Shown here piece after piece: positions 52,362 through 60,951 of a stretch of DNA of 64,000 bases (positions are counted from its first letter, which is position 1; each line of letters opens with the position of its first letter). The notes under the pieces are model-generated. The model did not search any database, was not told where the DNA came from, and was given only the letters and a program-made list of their open reading frames with translations. The stretch spans positions 186,001 through 250,000 of the forward strand of contig NZ_QAOW01000008.1 of assembly GCF_003051005.1 (NCBI RefSeq), in the 5' to 3' direction. The translations under genes and the position numbers were made by a program. The DNA is from Rhodococcus sp. OK519. Lineage in GTDB: Bacteria > Actinomycetota > Actinomycetes > Mycobacteriales > Mycobacteriaceae.

Positions 52362-52810
52362 CACTGCGACAGCAGTGTCGGAACATCCTTCGCGACCGGG
52401 TCGCGTCCACCCGGGTGGCGAGCGAGCGAGCTACCCGCGCATCGAGGTCCGGTCACCGGGGGGTGACACCCCTGCCGTGCCAGCGGAGCGCAGCAGGGCG
52501 GGCCACCGGGCAGCCGGCCCCACCCGTCGCAGACGAGCGCGCCAGGGGCGCGAACCAGGTCGGCACGACGCAGCGGCAGCAGTGGTTGGGAGCGAGCGAG
52601 CAACCACCCCGGGAAGGGCCGCAGGCGCGCAGCGCCGAGCACCGGTCCGGACACAGGCCGCGGCGGATCGGGCACCCCGCAGGGGTCGTCGTCAGGAGTG
52701 AACGAGAAGGCCGCCCGCGGCCGCCCGAGAGAGCCCTGGCGGCGATAAGGACCCTCGCGCAGCGAGGGCGACGAGGCGCCAGCCGAGGAGGTCGTCCCGG
52801 CTCTGCCGGG
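52362..52810. repeat. Array of about ten short hairpins, many with GCA loops
   Basis: Perfect small stems occur at 52362-52377 (CACTGC-GACA-GCAGTG), 52452-52467, 52525-52535 (CGTC-GCA-GACG), 52538-52552, 52582-52607, 52624-52636 (GGCGC-GCA-GCGCC), 52674-52686 (ACCCC-GCA-GGGGT), 52752-52768 (CCCTCGC-GCA-GCGAGGG) and 52796-52810. Four have the same GCA triloop. GCGCAGC or GCGAAGC also recurs (52488, 52627, 52757, 52830), the complement of the GCTNCGC motif described from Rhodococcus linear-plasmid telomeres. Confidence 0.65.
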
Positions 52811-52938
52811 CAAACGAAGGGTGTAGTGAGCGAAGCGAACGAAACCCGAAGTGCGTCACGACTCCTTATGCCCTTTTTGATTCGAGCCATAGTAAGCGGC
52901 TCCGAGCGTCAGCGAGGGGAGCTTGCGTAGTTGGCGAT

Positions 52939-53044
52939 CTGGGGAAACAGGCAACTTTCGCCGGTCTTGCGACCCGTCGCAGGAACGTGAGACACCCTCG
53001 ATACAGGGGGTCGCAAGAGCGGCGTCGATTTCAGGTTTCCCCAG
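52939..53044. repeat. Nested inverted repeat, 106 bp
   Basis: Outer arms CTGGGGAAAC (52939-52948) and GTTTCCCCAG (53035-53044) and inner arms CTTGCGACCC (52966-52975) and GGGTCGCAAG (53008-53017) are perfect. The whole could form a two-tier stem, a small RNA, a MITE-like unit or a replication site. No target-site duplication is visible. Confidence 0.6.
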
Positions 53045-53987
53045 TAAGAAGCGGGTGCGTTTTGCGCCCTATGATCTACGTCACTGACGCGCATGACGCA
53101 AATGCGCCGGAGGCGGGTTTGTGGCCCGGAACCGCCGGGGAGCGCAGCAAGCGGCGGGGCCGCATCGGTGTAGTGGCGTCAGGGTCACACGGGTCGCGCC
53201 AGCGGGCCGTGCCAAGCAAGGCGCAGCCGTGGGCCGTGGCGTCAGCCGCGGCTTCCTCGTTGGGTCTGCGCCGTCTCAGGGCATGCGTGCTCGCGCGCTG
53301 ACACAACATCCGCGAAGGCGCAGTGGTGTCGTGGGTCCGGTGCCCGCGCGTGAGCGCGTCTCGAAGAGCAGCTGGCGCCGGTGAGGGCCCCACGACGACA
53401 CGTAGCCGCAGCGGCCGGCGACGGCAGGTGTGGTCTCGCAGCGCCGTCAGGCGCGTCCCCATCCCGCGCCGCAGGAGCGGGTGGCCGAGCCTGTGTCGAG
53501 GTCTTCTCGTCCGTCTCGATCCCCGGTGCCGCCGGTGTCGCACGGCTGCTTCGGAGGCCCCGCGAGAGGGGTGCACGGGTGCGTCAGGAGCGGGCTGGGT
53601 GACCCCGATCGGCTCGGGCAGTGCGGTGCCACCGCGCGGTCACAGGGCTCTCGTCACCGGCTCGCTGCGGGCTCTTGTCACCGGCGGCCGCCGTCCGGTC
53701 GAGGGACCTGCGGCCAGCCCCCGCAGGCGGTGGGAGCACCGTCTGGGACCGGGCGCAGACGGCTCCGGAGAGGGGGTCTGGGGGAGGGGGTGACGTCACG
53801 ACTGCGCGGCCGCCGTAGGGGGCTGCCGATTGGTGTCACAGCGGCGGCCCGTGGCCGCCACCGAGAGCGCCAGAAGCGGCCGCCGTAGCCGCTTCCGTGG
53901 GAGCCACAATGCTGGGCTGGGGTCGCGTGAGCGGCACAGGTCGGCACAGGGCGGCCGCGGGGTGGCTGCCGGCGGCGGCCGCCTTCC

Positions 53988-54011
53988 CCGGCCGCAGGAT
54001 CCTGCGGCCGG
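53988..54011. repeat. 24-bp perfect palindrome
   Basis: CCGGCCGCAGGA and its complement meet at a GATC centre with no spacer. Such a long perfect palindrome is rare by chance; role unknown. Confidence 0.6.
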
Positions 54012-54988
54012 CTGACGGGAACAGGGCGGCTTCTGCGGCGCACGTGGGTAGGTCGCAGCGCTCTTCTGCGACCGGCTCCGGCGCGCAGCGTCCGGGGCCG
54101 CCAGGTCACCCATCCGTGCATGGTTCACCTGGCCCCACGTGCGCCGCAGAAGCTGCTTCGTATCGGTGCGGGAGTATCTCGGGGACGGCAAACAGAATTG
54201 GGCACGCAGTGCTCGTTTCCGGCGCCGTTTCTGGTGGGCACATGACTCCCGGAACGGGCGTCGAATGGGTATTTCATGTGCTCGGAATTCGCCTCATTCG
54301 CGTAAATGCGGATTGGGTATGGATATCACCGCTCCGAGAATTGTTCACCCGGTGCCGGCACCATTCTTGGCGGGCCGTAGAGAATCACGGGAGCGGTGCG
54401 GCCGGGGTCGCCGGCCGCCGCGAGCGTCTGCAGAAGCCCAGGTCACGGGGTTGTGGCAGTTCTGCGGCGTGTCAATGGTGTTCCAGCGGCGTCGCAGTGG
54501 CGTCTCGGCGGCCAGGGTGCAGCTGGCGCGGCAGACACGCCTCTGTGCGGATGCTGTGCGGACACTCGCAGGCGACAGTGCCGCCGCACGGCATCCGCAG
54601 CACGGTGCGTGAGTGGACAGTGAGCGGATAGTGACCGGCCGCTGTGCGTACAGCAGACGCACTATCGCCGTAGAACGACCGCTCTACGGCCACAGTGTCA
54701 CCGCAGTGCCGCCGCACAGTGGCCGAAGTGGCGATACCGCCACACAACCGCCACCGTGTGGCGAATCTGCGGCGGCTATCTGTCCGTTGTACGTCCTGGC
54801 GTGCCTAGTGCGGTCGGTGTGCGGATGGTGTGTAGCCGCTCAACGGCGTATCCGCCGCCACGTCTCCGCCACTCCTCCGCCGCTGAGCAGCCGCAGTACA
54901 GCCGTTCAGTGGCGGATGTGCGGCGATACTGCGCCGCGGTGGCACCTGCTGCGCGATGACGGATGCACGGCGGAAGTACAGAAAGAGA

Positions 54989-55023
54989 GAACCCGCACTC
55001 TGCCTGAAGCAGAGTGCGGGTTC
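54989..55023. terminator. Strong terminator closing the gene-poor tract
   Basis: GAACCCGCACTCTGC and GCAGAGTGCGGGTTC form a perfect 15-bp stem with a CTGAA loop. No coding gene ends near it on either strand, so it suggests transcription of the hairpin-rich tract. Confidence 0.8.
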
Positions 55024-55121
55024 TGTGTTCGGTGGTGGCGCGCCGTGATGCGGTCGCCGCGTTGCCCCCGCGGCGAAGCTGCCCGCCAGGCGGCATCCTG
55101 GCCTCGTGTGAGAATCCTCCG

Positions 55122-55491
55122 GTGACTTCGAAGGTGCGCCGAGTGCTCACGGGACTAGCGACCGTGGCGACCGTCCTGATCGGCGGCGGACTCATGTTCG
55201 ATCGTCATGAGACCCGTGACTATGCGCAGTGCACGGACGCCACGAGAGTCCTCCGCGACGCTGCTCAACTGCCGGTCGACCCGGACGTTGTCAGTGTGTC
55301 GCTGGTCCGGGCTTGTGAGGACGCGAACCGTGTCGGCCTCGTTGTGGCCGGGATCGGCTCATCCGCGAAATCTTGCGGATCTCCCGCCCGACCAGATCGT
55401 CCAAAGCCGACCGCGCATCACCAATCCGCAGCAATCGGGGTGGAACCGTTTGCAGCCGGGCTGCGTCGAACCACACAGGGCTCCGCTGTGA
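55122..55491 (+). pseudogene. Small membrane-anchored protein, probably frameshifted
   Basis: From a GTG the first 80 residues have a basic start and a membrane helix (VLTGLATVATVLIGGGLMF), then 'YAQCTDATRVLRD'. Near 55360 sensible coding switches to the next frame, which continues 'NLADLPPDQIVQSRPRITNP' with better third-position GC and stops at 55491, leaving room for the next gene's ribosome-binding site. The unshifted frame runs to 55577 and overlaps that gene. Either a frameshifted gene or a base error. It precedes the secretion cassette and may belong to it. Confidence 0.45.
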
Positions 55492-55548
55492 GCCCGGAGC
55501 AGCCGTGCTCGGTACCGCGCGCGGCGCAGAAGGACTTGGAGGGGTGCG

Positions 55549-55854
55549 TTGGGGGATCAGCTGGGTGTCGACACTGAGGCGTTGCGTTCGCTCGCTGCAT
55601 CGTTGACGGGCGAGGGTGATCGGATCTCGGGTATCGACCCGTCCCGTCCGATCGACGCCGCCACCGCCGCAATGCCGGGATCGTCGGTCGGAGCGGCCGC
55701 GGCCCGCGCCGGGCACCCCCTGCTGCGGTCCTACCGCAACACCGCCGAGCGGCTGCGTGACATGTCCGCGAACGCGGAGGCGAACGCCCGCGGCTATGAC
55801 GAAACCGACGACACCTTCCGGCGGGACCTCGCCGCCACCGGTGGGGACAATTAG
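55549..55854 (+). CDS. EspC-like type VII secretion target
   Basis: A 101-residue helical protein of the ESX-1-secretion-associated EspC type (PF10824): 'VDTEALRSLAASLTGEGDRISGIDPSRPIDAATAAMPGS' in pieces, then a C-terminal YDETD, matching the YxxxD/E export signal near residue 82. TTG start with GGAGGGG 5 bases upstream. It ends directly before the next ATG and is probably exported together with the following hydrolase. Confidence 0.7.
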   Translation: MGDQLGVDTEALRSLAASLTGEGDRISGIDPSRPIDAATAAMPGSSVGAAAARAGHPLLRSYRNTAERLRDMSANAEANARGYDETDDTFRRDLAATGGDN

Positions 55855-57540
55855 ATGGTCACGCTCGCACAGCTCCGCACCTGGCAACCGGATCTCCTCG
55901 CCGCGGCCGGCACCGCCGTCGCCGCAGCGAACCGCACCTTCGGCGACGCGATGCAGGCGGCCGGATCACATGTCGACACCGCCATGTCGAGTTGGCACGG
56001 CACCGCCGCCGCGGCCGCCTCGTCGCGATCCGCCTCGGAACAGGAAGCCGGACGCCGCATCACGACAGCGGTCACCGCCCAGGCCGACGCATTGACGAAC
56101 GCCGCGGCCTCGATCGGTCCCGCCCGGCTCACCGCCCTCTCGATCGCCGACGAGGCGATGGCCTCCGGATTCGCGGTCGCCGACGACGGACGGGTCAGCG
56201 CCCCACCGTTCGTCAGCGGTAACCCCGTCGCCGACCTACTGATTCAGGCACAACTGGGCGAACGGGCGGCCGTGCTCGAGGCCCGGCTGATGCCTGCTCT
56301 CGCGACGGTCGGCGAACTCGACGCCCGCGCCGGCGCCGCCCTGGACGCCGCGACCGCCCAGCTCGGCGACGCCGGCGAGACCCGAGCAGGGAGTCTCGGC
56401 GCCGGCGCGCTCCCCGAGCCGGCACCCGACGCCTCCGCCGCCGACAACAAGAAGTACTGGGACTCGCTCACCGAAGAACAGCAACGCCGGATCATCGACG
56501 AGCACCCGGAATGGGTCGGCAACCGCGACGGCATCCCCTCCGCCGTGCGACACGAGGCGAACGTGGGCCGGTTCGACGACGAACGCGCCCGCCTCGAAGC
56601 CGAACGCGACCGCCTGCAGGCGAACCTCGACGACAACCTCTTCGGCGGCACGTTCACCAACGACGACGCCGCGCTCTGGTACACCGAGCAGAAACTGCGC
56701 GACCTCGAGGAGATCGAAGGCATCGTGGCGGAAAACCCCGACGGCCAGCTGATGCTGCTCGACCTGCAGTCCGGCGAACGCGGCATGGCGGCCTTCGCCG
56801 TCGGAGACCCCGACACCGCAGACCACATCTCCGTCACCACCCCCGGACTGAACACCAACATCGACGAATCCTTCAACGGCATGGTCAATGAAGCGACATA
56901 CCTGCAGACCGAGGCGGAGAAACAGCTGGATCGCACCGGACCCGCCGACGAGACCGTGGCGAGCATCGCATGGTTGGGATACGAACCACCGCAGACCACC
57001 GGACCGGGAGCCCTCGACCTCGGGCGCGGCGGACTGGACGTGGCCCAGACCGACCGCGCGAACGCCGGTGCCGCGAAACTCGCCGGCTTCTACGACGGCC
57101 TCGATGTCGCGTCCACGCAACCGGACCCGCACATCACTGCCCTCGGCCACTCCTACGGATCCCTCACCACCGGTCTGGCCCTCCAAGACCCCGGCCCCGG
57201 CCAACCCGTCGACGACGCCGTGTTCTACGGATCACCCGGCATCAACGCCGACGACGAATCCGACCTCGGCCTCGCCGAAGGACACGGCTACGTGATGGAG
57301 GCCGACGAGGACCGGATCGTCACCGAGATCGGCAAGACGCACCGGTTCGGCCCTGACCCCAGCACCGCCGACTTCGAACAGCTCTCCACCAACGCAGGCA
57401 CCAGCCCCGACGGCGTCACGCGAGACGGCGTCCACTCACACAGTCAATACTCACAACTCGGCGACAACGGGGAGCTTCGAATGTCGGGATACAACATGGC
57501 AGTGATCGTGGCCGGCCAACCCGAACTGGTGGTGCGCTGA
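55855..57540 (+). CDS. WXG-like/DUF1023 alpha-beta hydrolase, putative type VII effector
   Basis: A 561-residue protein. The first 100 residues form a WXG100-like helical hairpin (turn motif SSWHGTAA near residue 45). The C-terminal half is a DUF1023 hydrolase with nucleophile elbow 'ALGHSYGSLTTGLA' (Ser near residue 432), 'VFYGSPGI' and a distal His in 'GVHSHSQY'. The middle ('KYWDSLTEEQQRRIIDEHPEWVGNRDGIP') is the usual lead-in of these proteins. Similar proteins are common in Rhodococcus and Nocardia and are suspected envelope enzymes or toxins. Its stop overlaps the lipoprotein start (TGATG). Confidence 0.75.
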   Translation: MVTLAQLRTWQPDLLAAAGTAVAAANRTFGDAMQAAGSHVDTAMSSWHGTAAAAASSRSASEQEAGRRITTAVTAQADALTNAAASIGPARLTALSIADEAMASGFAVADDGRVSAPPFVSGNPVADLLIQAQLGERAAVLEARLMPALATVGELDARAGAALDAATAQLGDAGETRAGSLGAGALPEPAPDASAADNKKYWDSLTEEQQRRIIDEHPEWVGNRDGIPSAVRHEANVGRFDDERARLEAERDRLQANLDDNLFGGTFTNDDAALWYTEQKLRDLEEIEGIVAENPDGQLMLLDLQSGERGMAAFAVGDPDTADHISVTTPGLNTNIDESFNGMVNEATYLQTEAEKQLDRTGPADETVASIAWLGYEPPQTTGPGALDLGRGGLDVAQTDRANAGAAKLAGFYDGLDVASTQPDPHITALGHSYGSLTTGLALQDPGPGQPVDDAVFYGSPGINADDESDLGLAEGHGYVMEADEDRIVTEIGKTHRFGPDPSTADFEQLSTNAGTSPDGVTRDGVHSHSQYSQLGDNGELRMSGYNMAVIVAGQPELVVR

Positions 57541-58103
57541 TGAACCGACGCACACTACCGCTACTGGCGGCGATCGCAACGACCGTGACAATCCTGACCA
57601 CCGGATGCGGAGACCTCGAAACCATGGGCAACCCCTACAACCACACCGACGAAGAAATCGCTGCCGCGGCCGCCCTGCTGCCCACCCTGCCCACCCTCGA
57701 GGACACCGAGAAGCAGATCACCGATGCGGTGATGCAGATCGCCGACGCCGCAACAGCCATCGCACCAGAACTGCAGTGGGAATGGCGACGCAAGCGGACC
57801 CAGTTCAGCTGCGGCGGCGCCTTCGGCAAGACCGACGGGCTCCAGATCGACCTACAGAACTACGTCTCTCCTACCCCGATCCCCGACGCCGCCTGGCCCC
57901 GAATTCTCCAGGCTGCCCGAGACATCGCCGCGCCCCTCGGCATCACCCAGCTGAACGTCCACGTCGACGAGCCGGGCGATCACGACGTGGTGCTCACCAG
58001 CGACGACGGCAACCGGATCACCTTCGGTACAAACGTCGCCGCGGTCATCAGCGCCACCACTGGCTGCCGACTCCCCGCCCACCGGACCGACCCGACGCCG
58101 TAA
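57540..58103 (+). CDS. LppA-like lipoprotein, possible immunity or partner protein
   Basis: A 187-residue exported lipoprotein: short signal (LPLLAAIATTVTILTTGC) with lipobox ending at Cys23, then a soluble domain with 'FSCGGAFGKTDGLQIDLQNYVSPTPIP' and 'GNRITFGTNVAAVISATTGCRLP', as in LppA-family mycobacterial lipoproteins. It sits directly after the hydrolase and could shield the cell from it or help its assembly; this is inference from position. Confidence 0.65.
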   Translation: MNRRTLPLLAAIATTVTILTTGCGDLETMGNPYNHTDEEIAAAAALLPTLPTLEDTEKQITDAVMQIADAATAIAPELQWEWRRKRTQFSCGGAFGKTDGLQIDLQNYVSPTPIPDAAWPRILQAARDIAAPLGITQLNVHVDEPGDHDVVLTSDDGNRITFGTNVAAVISATTGCRLPAHRTDPTP

Positions 58104-58165
58104 CGCGTCAACCCCCGATTGCCGCCCGCCCAGCACACCCGACCGACCACTCCGGGAGCGACACC

Positions 58166-58564
58166 ATGACAAGCAGTGCACCGCTCGACGACCTCGCCGC
58201 GAAAGCACGCCGAGTCCACGAAGCGGTGACACTCGTGCGCGGACGGGCCCAATCCGCGGGCGGGCACGTCACCGCTGAAGTCGACGCCGCCGGCCGTATC
58301 ACCGCGCTGACCATCACCGACACCGCCCTCGCCGGCGGCGCCGCCGCGCTCGCGGCGATCGTCACCGACACCCACCGCGCAGCGTGCGCCAAGGCCGAGA
58401 GAGCCGCGCAGGCCCTGCGTGACGAACTGGTCGCCGACCCCCGGGTCGCACAGATCGTCGCCGGAACAGGCACGAACGCCCCTGCCGCGCCGCGTCACCA
58501 CCCCACACCTGTCGAGGACGACGACGCGTACTACGCCACCAGGTCGATCCTCCGGAGCATCTGA
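58166..58564 (+). CDS. YbaB/EbfC-like protein of the secretion cassette
   Basis: A 132-residue protein with the YbaB fold pattern seen in ESX-linked genes: N-terminal helix 'DDLAAKARRVHEAVTLVRG', a beta hairpin 'HVTAEVDAAGRITALTITDTAL', and a C-terminal helix. GGGAGCG lies upstream of the ATG. YbaB-like proteins next to WXG100/EspC genes are frequent in actinobacteria; they may bind DNA or act as secretion accessories. Confidence 0.65.
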   Translation: MTSSAPLDDLAAKARRVHEAVTLVRGRAQSAGGHVTAEVDAAGRITALTITDTALAGGAAALAAIVTDTHRAACAKAERAAQALRDELVADPRVAQIVAGTGTNAPAAPRHHPTPVEDDDAYYATRSILRSI

Positions 58565-58572
58565 CAACAGCG

Positions 58573-58662
58573 CTGAATCACCAGCGGAAGATGGCCGAGG
58601 ACAAGACCTTGCGAGAGGCGATGCGGTACCTCAAACAGCAAGTCGCCAAGCGTCTCTGGTGA
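58573..58662 (+). pseudogene. C-terminal scrap of an IS110-type transposase
   Basis: The frame reads LNHQRKMAEDKTLREAMRY, then LKQQVAKRLW and a stop, which resembles the last residues of IS110-family transposases. The rest of the transposase is gone, and the fragment abuts the YbaB-like gene. Confidence 0.5.
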
Positions 58663-58821
58663 ATCATGCGCGATGACTTCGAGCAGCGCTTAACCCTGCC
58701 TCGACCGCGTAACACAGATCGGGGAGTCGAGCTCAACAGTGCGGCATCGCCCGAACGCGCTGGGTAGCGTGCAGGAATGGCCGTTGCAGAGTTGGGATCG
58801 ATAACTTTGGACTGCGACGAT

Positions 58822-59246
58822 CCTCCAAAGTTGCCCGATGCCGAACGGGCACCCGGCACCGTGCCACCGAGTTCCTGGCGTTCCTGCGCAAGATCGATAC
58901 CGAAGTGCCCGCAGATCTCGACGTGCATCTGGTGATGGACAACGCCTCGACCCACAAAACCCCGGCCGTGAAGCGCTGGCTCGCAGTGCATCCCAGATTC
59001 GTTATCCACTTCACGCCCACGAGTTCGTCCTGGATGAATCTGGTGGAACGGTGGTTCGCGGAGCTGACGAACAAGAAGCTTCGCCGCTCCGCTCACCGAT
59101 CCGTACGTGAACTCAATGCCGACATCCGCGCCTGAATCGACGCCTGGAACGAAACCCCGCAACCTTACGTATGGGTGAAGACCGCTGAACAGATCCTCGA
59201 ATCCATCGCGAACTACTGCGGCCGAATTAACGACTCAGGACACTAG
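58822..59246 (+). pseudogene. IS630-family transposase remnant with nonsense mutation
   Basis: The C-terminal catalytic half of an IS630/Tc1-mariner transposase is readable: '[16 protein letters not shown]', '[16 protein letters not shown]' (second DDE aspartate), '[17 protein letters not shown]' (catalytic Glu). At 59133 a TGA interrupts the frame at a position that is normally Trp, then the same frame continues IDAWNETPQPYVWVKTAEQ to a natural stop at 59246. The N-terminal half is missing. Confidence 0.8.
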
Positions 59247-59440
59247 CTCAGTAGCCCCCGACGGAACGCTGCCAACTCTTTTTCCAAAGTGCTGGTGCCG
59301 TTCGCCACGCGTCGCGAGGCAGCCTTGGTTGCTTCGGTGACGGCGCCACCGGCGAGACGAACGCCCGCGGTGGCGAACTGGATCGCCTCTTCAACGCTGC
59401 GGACAGGCGCCTGCTTCGTCACCTTGCGTGCGACAGTCAT
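59243..59440 (-). CDS. VbhA-like antitoxin paralogue, inhibitory Glu missing, coupled to YefM
   Basis: A 65-residue protein, about 77 percent identical to the one at 60601. Segment 'EEAIQFATAGVRLAGG' aligns with the VbhA-family inhibitory helix, whose motif is (S/T)xxxE(G/N); here it is G-V-R-L-A-G, so both the Ser/Thr and the Glu are lost. It starts in the stop of the YefM gene (ATGA), where a YoeB toxin would normally be. Its end touches the IS630 remnant. Confidence 0.6.
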   Translation of the reverse strand: MTVARKVTKQAPVRSVEEAIQFATAGVRLAGGAVTEATKAASRRVANGTSTLEKELAAFRRGLLS

Positions 59441-59682
59441 TCGATCAGGTCGTGGGTGGTGCCGCGCTCGAGCCTATCGATCGAGGCCAGCAGCCGACGG
59501 GCGTTCTCCGGGCTCCTGATCAGGTACGCCGTCTCCTTCAACGACTCGTAGTCGTCGAGAGCCACCATCACCACCGGCGCATGGCCAGCCCGGGTGATCA
59601 CCACTTCCTCACGGTCGGCGGTGACGGCGTTCAAGGTCTCGGCATATCTCGCCCGCGACTGCGAATACGTCATCGTCTTCAC
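59437..59682 (-). CDS. YefM/Phd-family antitoxin
   Basis: An 81-residue antitoxin: 'MTYSQSRARYAETLNAVTADREEVVITRAGHAPVVMVALDDYESLKETAYLI' (in parts) is a clear YefM N-terminal domain, and the C-terminal 'SPENARRLLASIDRLERG' is the toxin-binding tail. The expected YoeB toxin is absent and replaced by the VbhA-like gene. It probably binds its own promoter upstream of 59682. Confidence 0.82.
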   Translation of the reverse strand: MKTMTYSQSRARYAETLNAVTADREEVVITRAGHAPVVMVALDDYESLKETAYLIRSPENARRLLASIDRLERGTTHDLIE

Positions 59683-59749
59683 GGGCCGACCCTACCTGGA
59701 AAAACACAGGACCCGCGTCTGCCGGAGGCCGCAGAGTCACAGCCCCCAT

Positions 59750-60241
59750 CTACGTCGACTCCCAGGTGGCGGCAACGATCACGTCGGCCGCCTGCTCGAT
59801 CTCGGCGTCGGTGCCCGCGCAGCCGGTCAGCCACGCCACGATCGACACCGGCCGGCCGGCCACCAGGGACGGCTGCGGCTGCGTGAGCAGCGCCTGCACC
59901 GTCAGCGGGTGCAGATCGTCGTTCAGCAGCGGCAGGACCTTCTCCAGATGAGGGACCGCGCCGACGGCGATGAACTGGGCAGGCGGCAGCAGTCGGCCCT
60001 GGCCCGACGTAAACGCCCACAGGGTGCCGTCGGTCAGGCGCTGGCGGATGCAAGTGGTGGTGACACCGAGGCGCTGCGCCGCGTCGTCGACCGACAGGGA
60101 GCTGTGCACCAGGTCCTGCATGCGGATGTCCCGGTCCACGCGAGCCGCCGTGGCGGCCGCGGGGTCGGTGACGAAACCGGCCTCGGCCAGCAGCGTGGCG
60201 TCGTGTTCGGACAGCGCAGGCCCGGCAGACGGGTCTGTCAC
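59750..60241 (-). CDS. Helix-turn-helix/MbcA-like antitoxin-type protein
   Basis: A 163-residue protein. Residues 48-90 ('SLSVDDAAQRLGVTTTCIRQRLTDGTLWAFTSGQGRLLPPAQF') form a MerR/excisionase-like helix-turn-helix; the C-terminus ('RPVSIVAWLTGCAGTDAEIEQAADVIVAATW') resembles the toxin-binding part of MbcA/Xre antitoxins. The GTG start overlaps the ribbon-helix-helix gene's stop (GTGA). No RES toxin is adjacent. Confidence 0.55.
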   Translation of the reverse strand: MTDPSAGPALSEHDATLLAEAGFVTDPAAATAARVDRDIRMQDLVHSSLSVDDAAQRLGVTTTCIRQRLTDGTLWAFTSGQGRLLPPAQFIAVGAVPHLEKVLPLLNDDLHPLTVQALLTQPQPSLVAGRPVSIVAWLTGCAGTDAEIEQAADVIVAATWEST

Positions 60242-60435
60242 GCAAGCCTGCGGTTCAGTTCGGCGGACACCGTGGCGACCCTCTTCGCTACCTCCGCGAC
60301 CTGCCGCTTCCTTGAGCTCGCAGCGGCGATGACGGCATCGTGCACGAACGTTTTCAGCGACACGTTTTCGCGTTCGGCAGCCTCCCGCAGTTCCCTTTGC
60401 TCTTCGTCGGTGAACGTGATGTTGAGTGATGGCAC
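60238..60435 (-). CDS. Ribbon-helix-helix protein
   Basis: A 65-residue protein: 'SLNITFTDEEQRELREAAERENVSLKTFVHDAVIAAASSRKR' is a ribbon-helix-helix fold of the CopG/Arc type (beta strand residues 3-8). It is first gene of a pair with the MbcA-like gene and likely autoregulates it. Confidence 0.72.
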   Translation of the reverse strand: MPSLNITFTDEEQRELREAAERENVSLKTFVHDAVIAAASSRKRQVAEVAKRVATVSAELNRRLA

Positions 60436-60600
60436 GGCGGTGGTCCTTTCTCATCAGTCCCTCGCCAGGATGCCTAGTCGTTCAGCGGCCAGGCAAGGGT
60501 GAAGCCGCATCGGCGGCGGGCTCCGGGGCTCGGATCGTTCAGTCGCCGAACTCGAAACCTTGGTCGCGCTGGCTGTTAGTGTTGCTGCGCGAGCATCGAG

Positions 60601-60798
60601 TCAGCTCAGAAGCTTCCGACGGAGTGCCGCCAGCTCTTCCTCTGCCGTGCTGGTGCCGTTCAACACGCGTCGCGCGGCAGCCTTGTTTGCTTCGGTGACG
60701 GTGCCACCCGCGAGACGAACACCCGCGGTGGCGAACTGGATCGCCTCTTCAACGCTGCAGGCAGGTGTCTGCTTCAGCACCTCGTGCGCGAGAGTCAT
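60601..60798 (-). CDS. VbhA-like antitoxin, inhibitory Glu missing
   Basis: A 65-residue paralogue of 59243-59440. The helix 'EEAIQFATAGVRLAGGTVTE' again carries G-V-R-L-A-G where VbhA-type antitoxins have S-x-x-x-E-G. GAAGGG precedes the ATG. It lies 153 bp downstream of the Fic gene on the same strand; in known VbhA-VbhT pairs the antitoxin comes first. Confidence 0.62.
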   Translation of the reverse strand: MTLAHEVLKQTPACSVEEAIQFATAGVRLAGGTVTEANKAAARRVLNGTSTAEEELAALRRKLLS

Positions 60799-60951
60799 GC
60801 TGGCGCCCTTCTCTGTGCGGTTCGGTCGATCGCATTCTCGATTTTACGTGGTTGTTGATCAAAGCGTCGGCAGTGAGACGATCAGCGTCGACCTCGGCGG
60901 ACGGCGAGGCGTCGTAGCGGATCTGCCAGCTGTGACCTGCAGTCTCCAAGT

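Larger units (their letters stand above)
51379..55121. other. 3.7-kb gene-poor, hairpin-rich tract
   Basis: No open reading frame here looks like a real protein: all are low-complexity Arg/Pro/Gly shadows. The DNA is very G/C-rich with dense short inverted repeats (cluster at 52362-52810, nested repeat at 52939-53044, 24-bp palindrome at 53988-54011). From 54500 to 54980 it contains many copies of CCGCAC/GTGCGG-like 6-mers. It ends with a strong terminator at 54989. Possible readings are telomere-like or origin-like DNA of a former plasmid, or a long structured RNA. Confidence 0.5.

Noticed and set aside
51543-52930. Long plus-strand ORFs of 300 residues in the gene-poor tract
   Set aside because: Composition is Arg/Pro/Gly/Ser noise, there is no domain or ribosome-binding site, and the sequence is dominated by inverted repeats; open frames are expected by chance at this GC content.
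53076-54700. Several ORFs of 100-240 residues on both strands
   Set aside because: All are mutually overlapping, repetitive, cysteine/arginine-rich and without recognisable motifs.
54500-54980. Possible CRISPR or iteron array from recurring CCGCAC/GTGCGG words
   Set aside because: Words recur at irregular spacing and in both orientations; no repeat longer than about 8 bp and no regular spacers.
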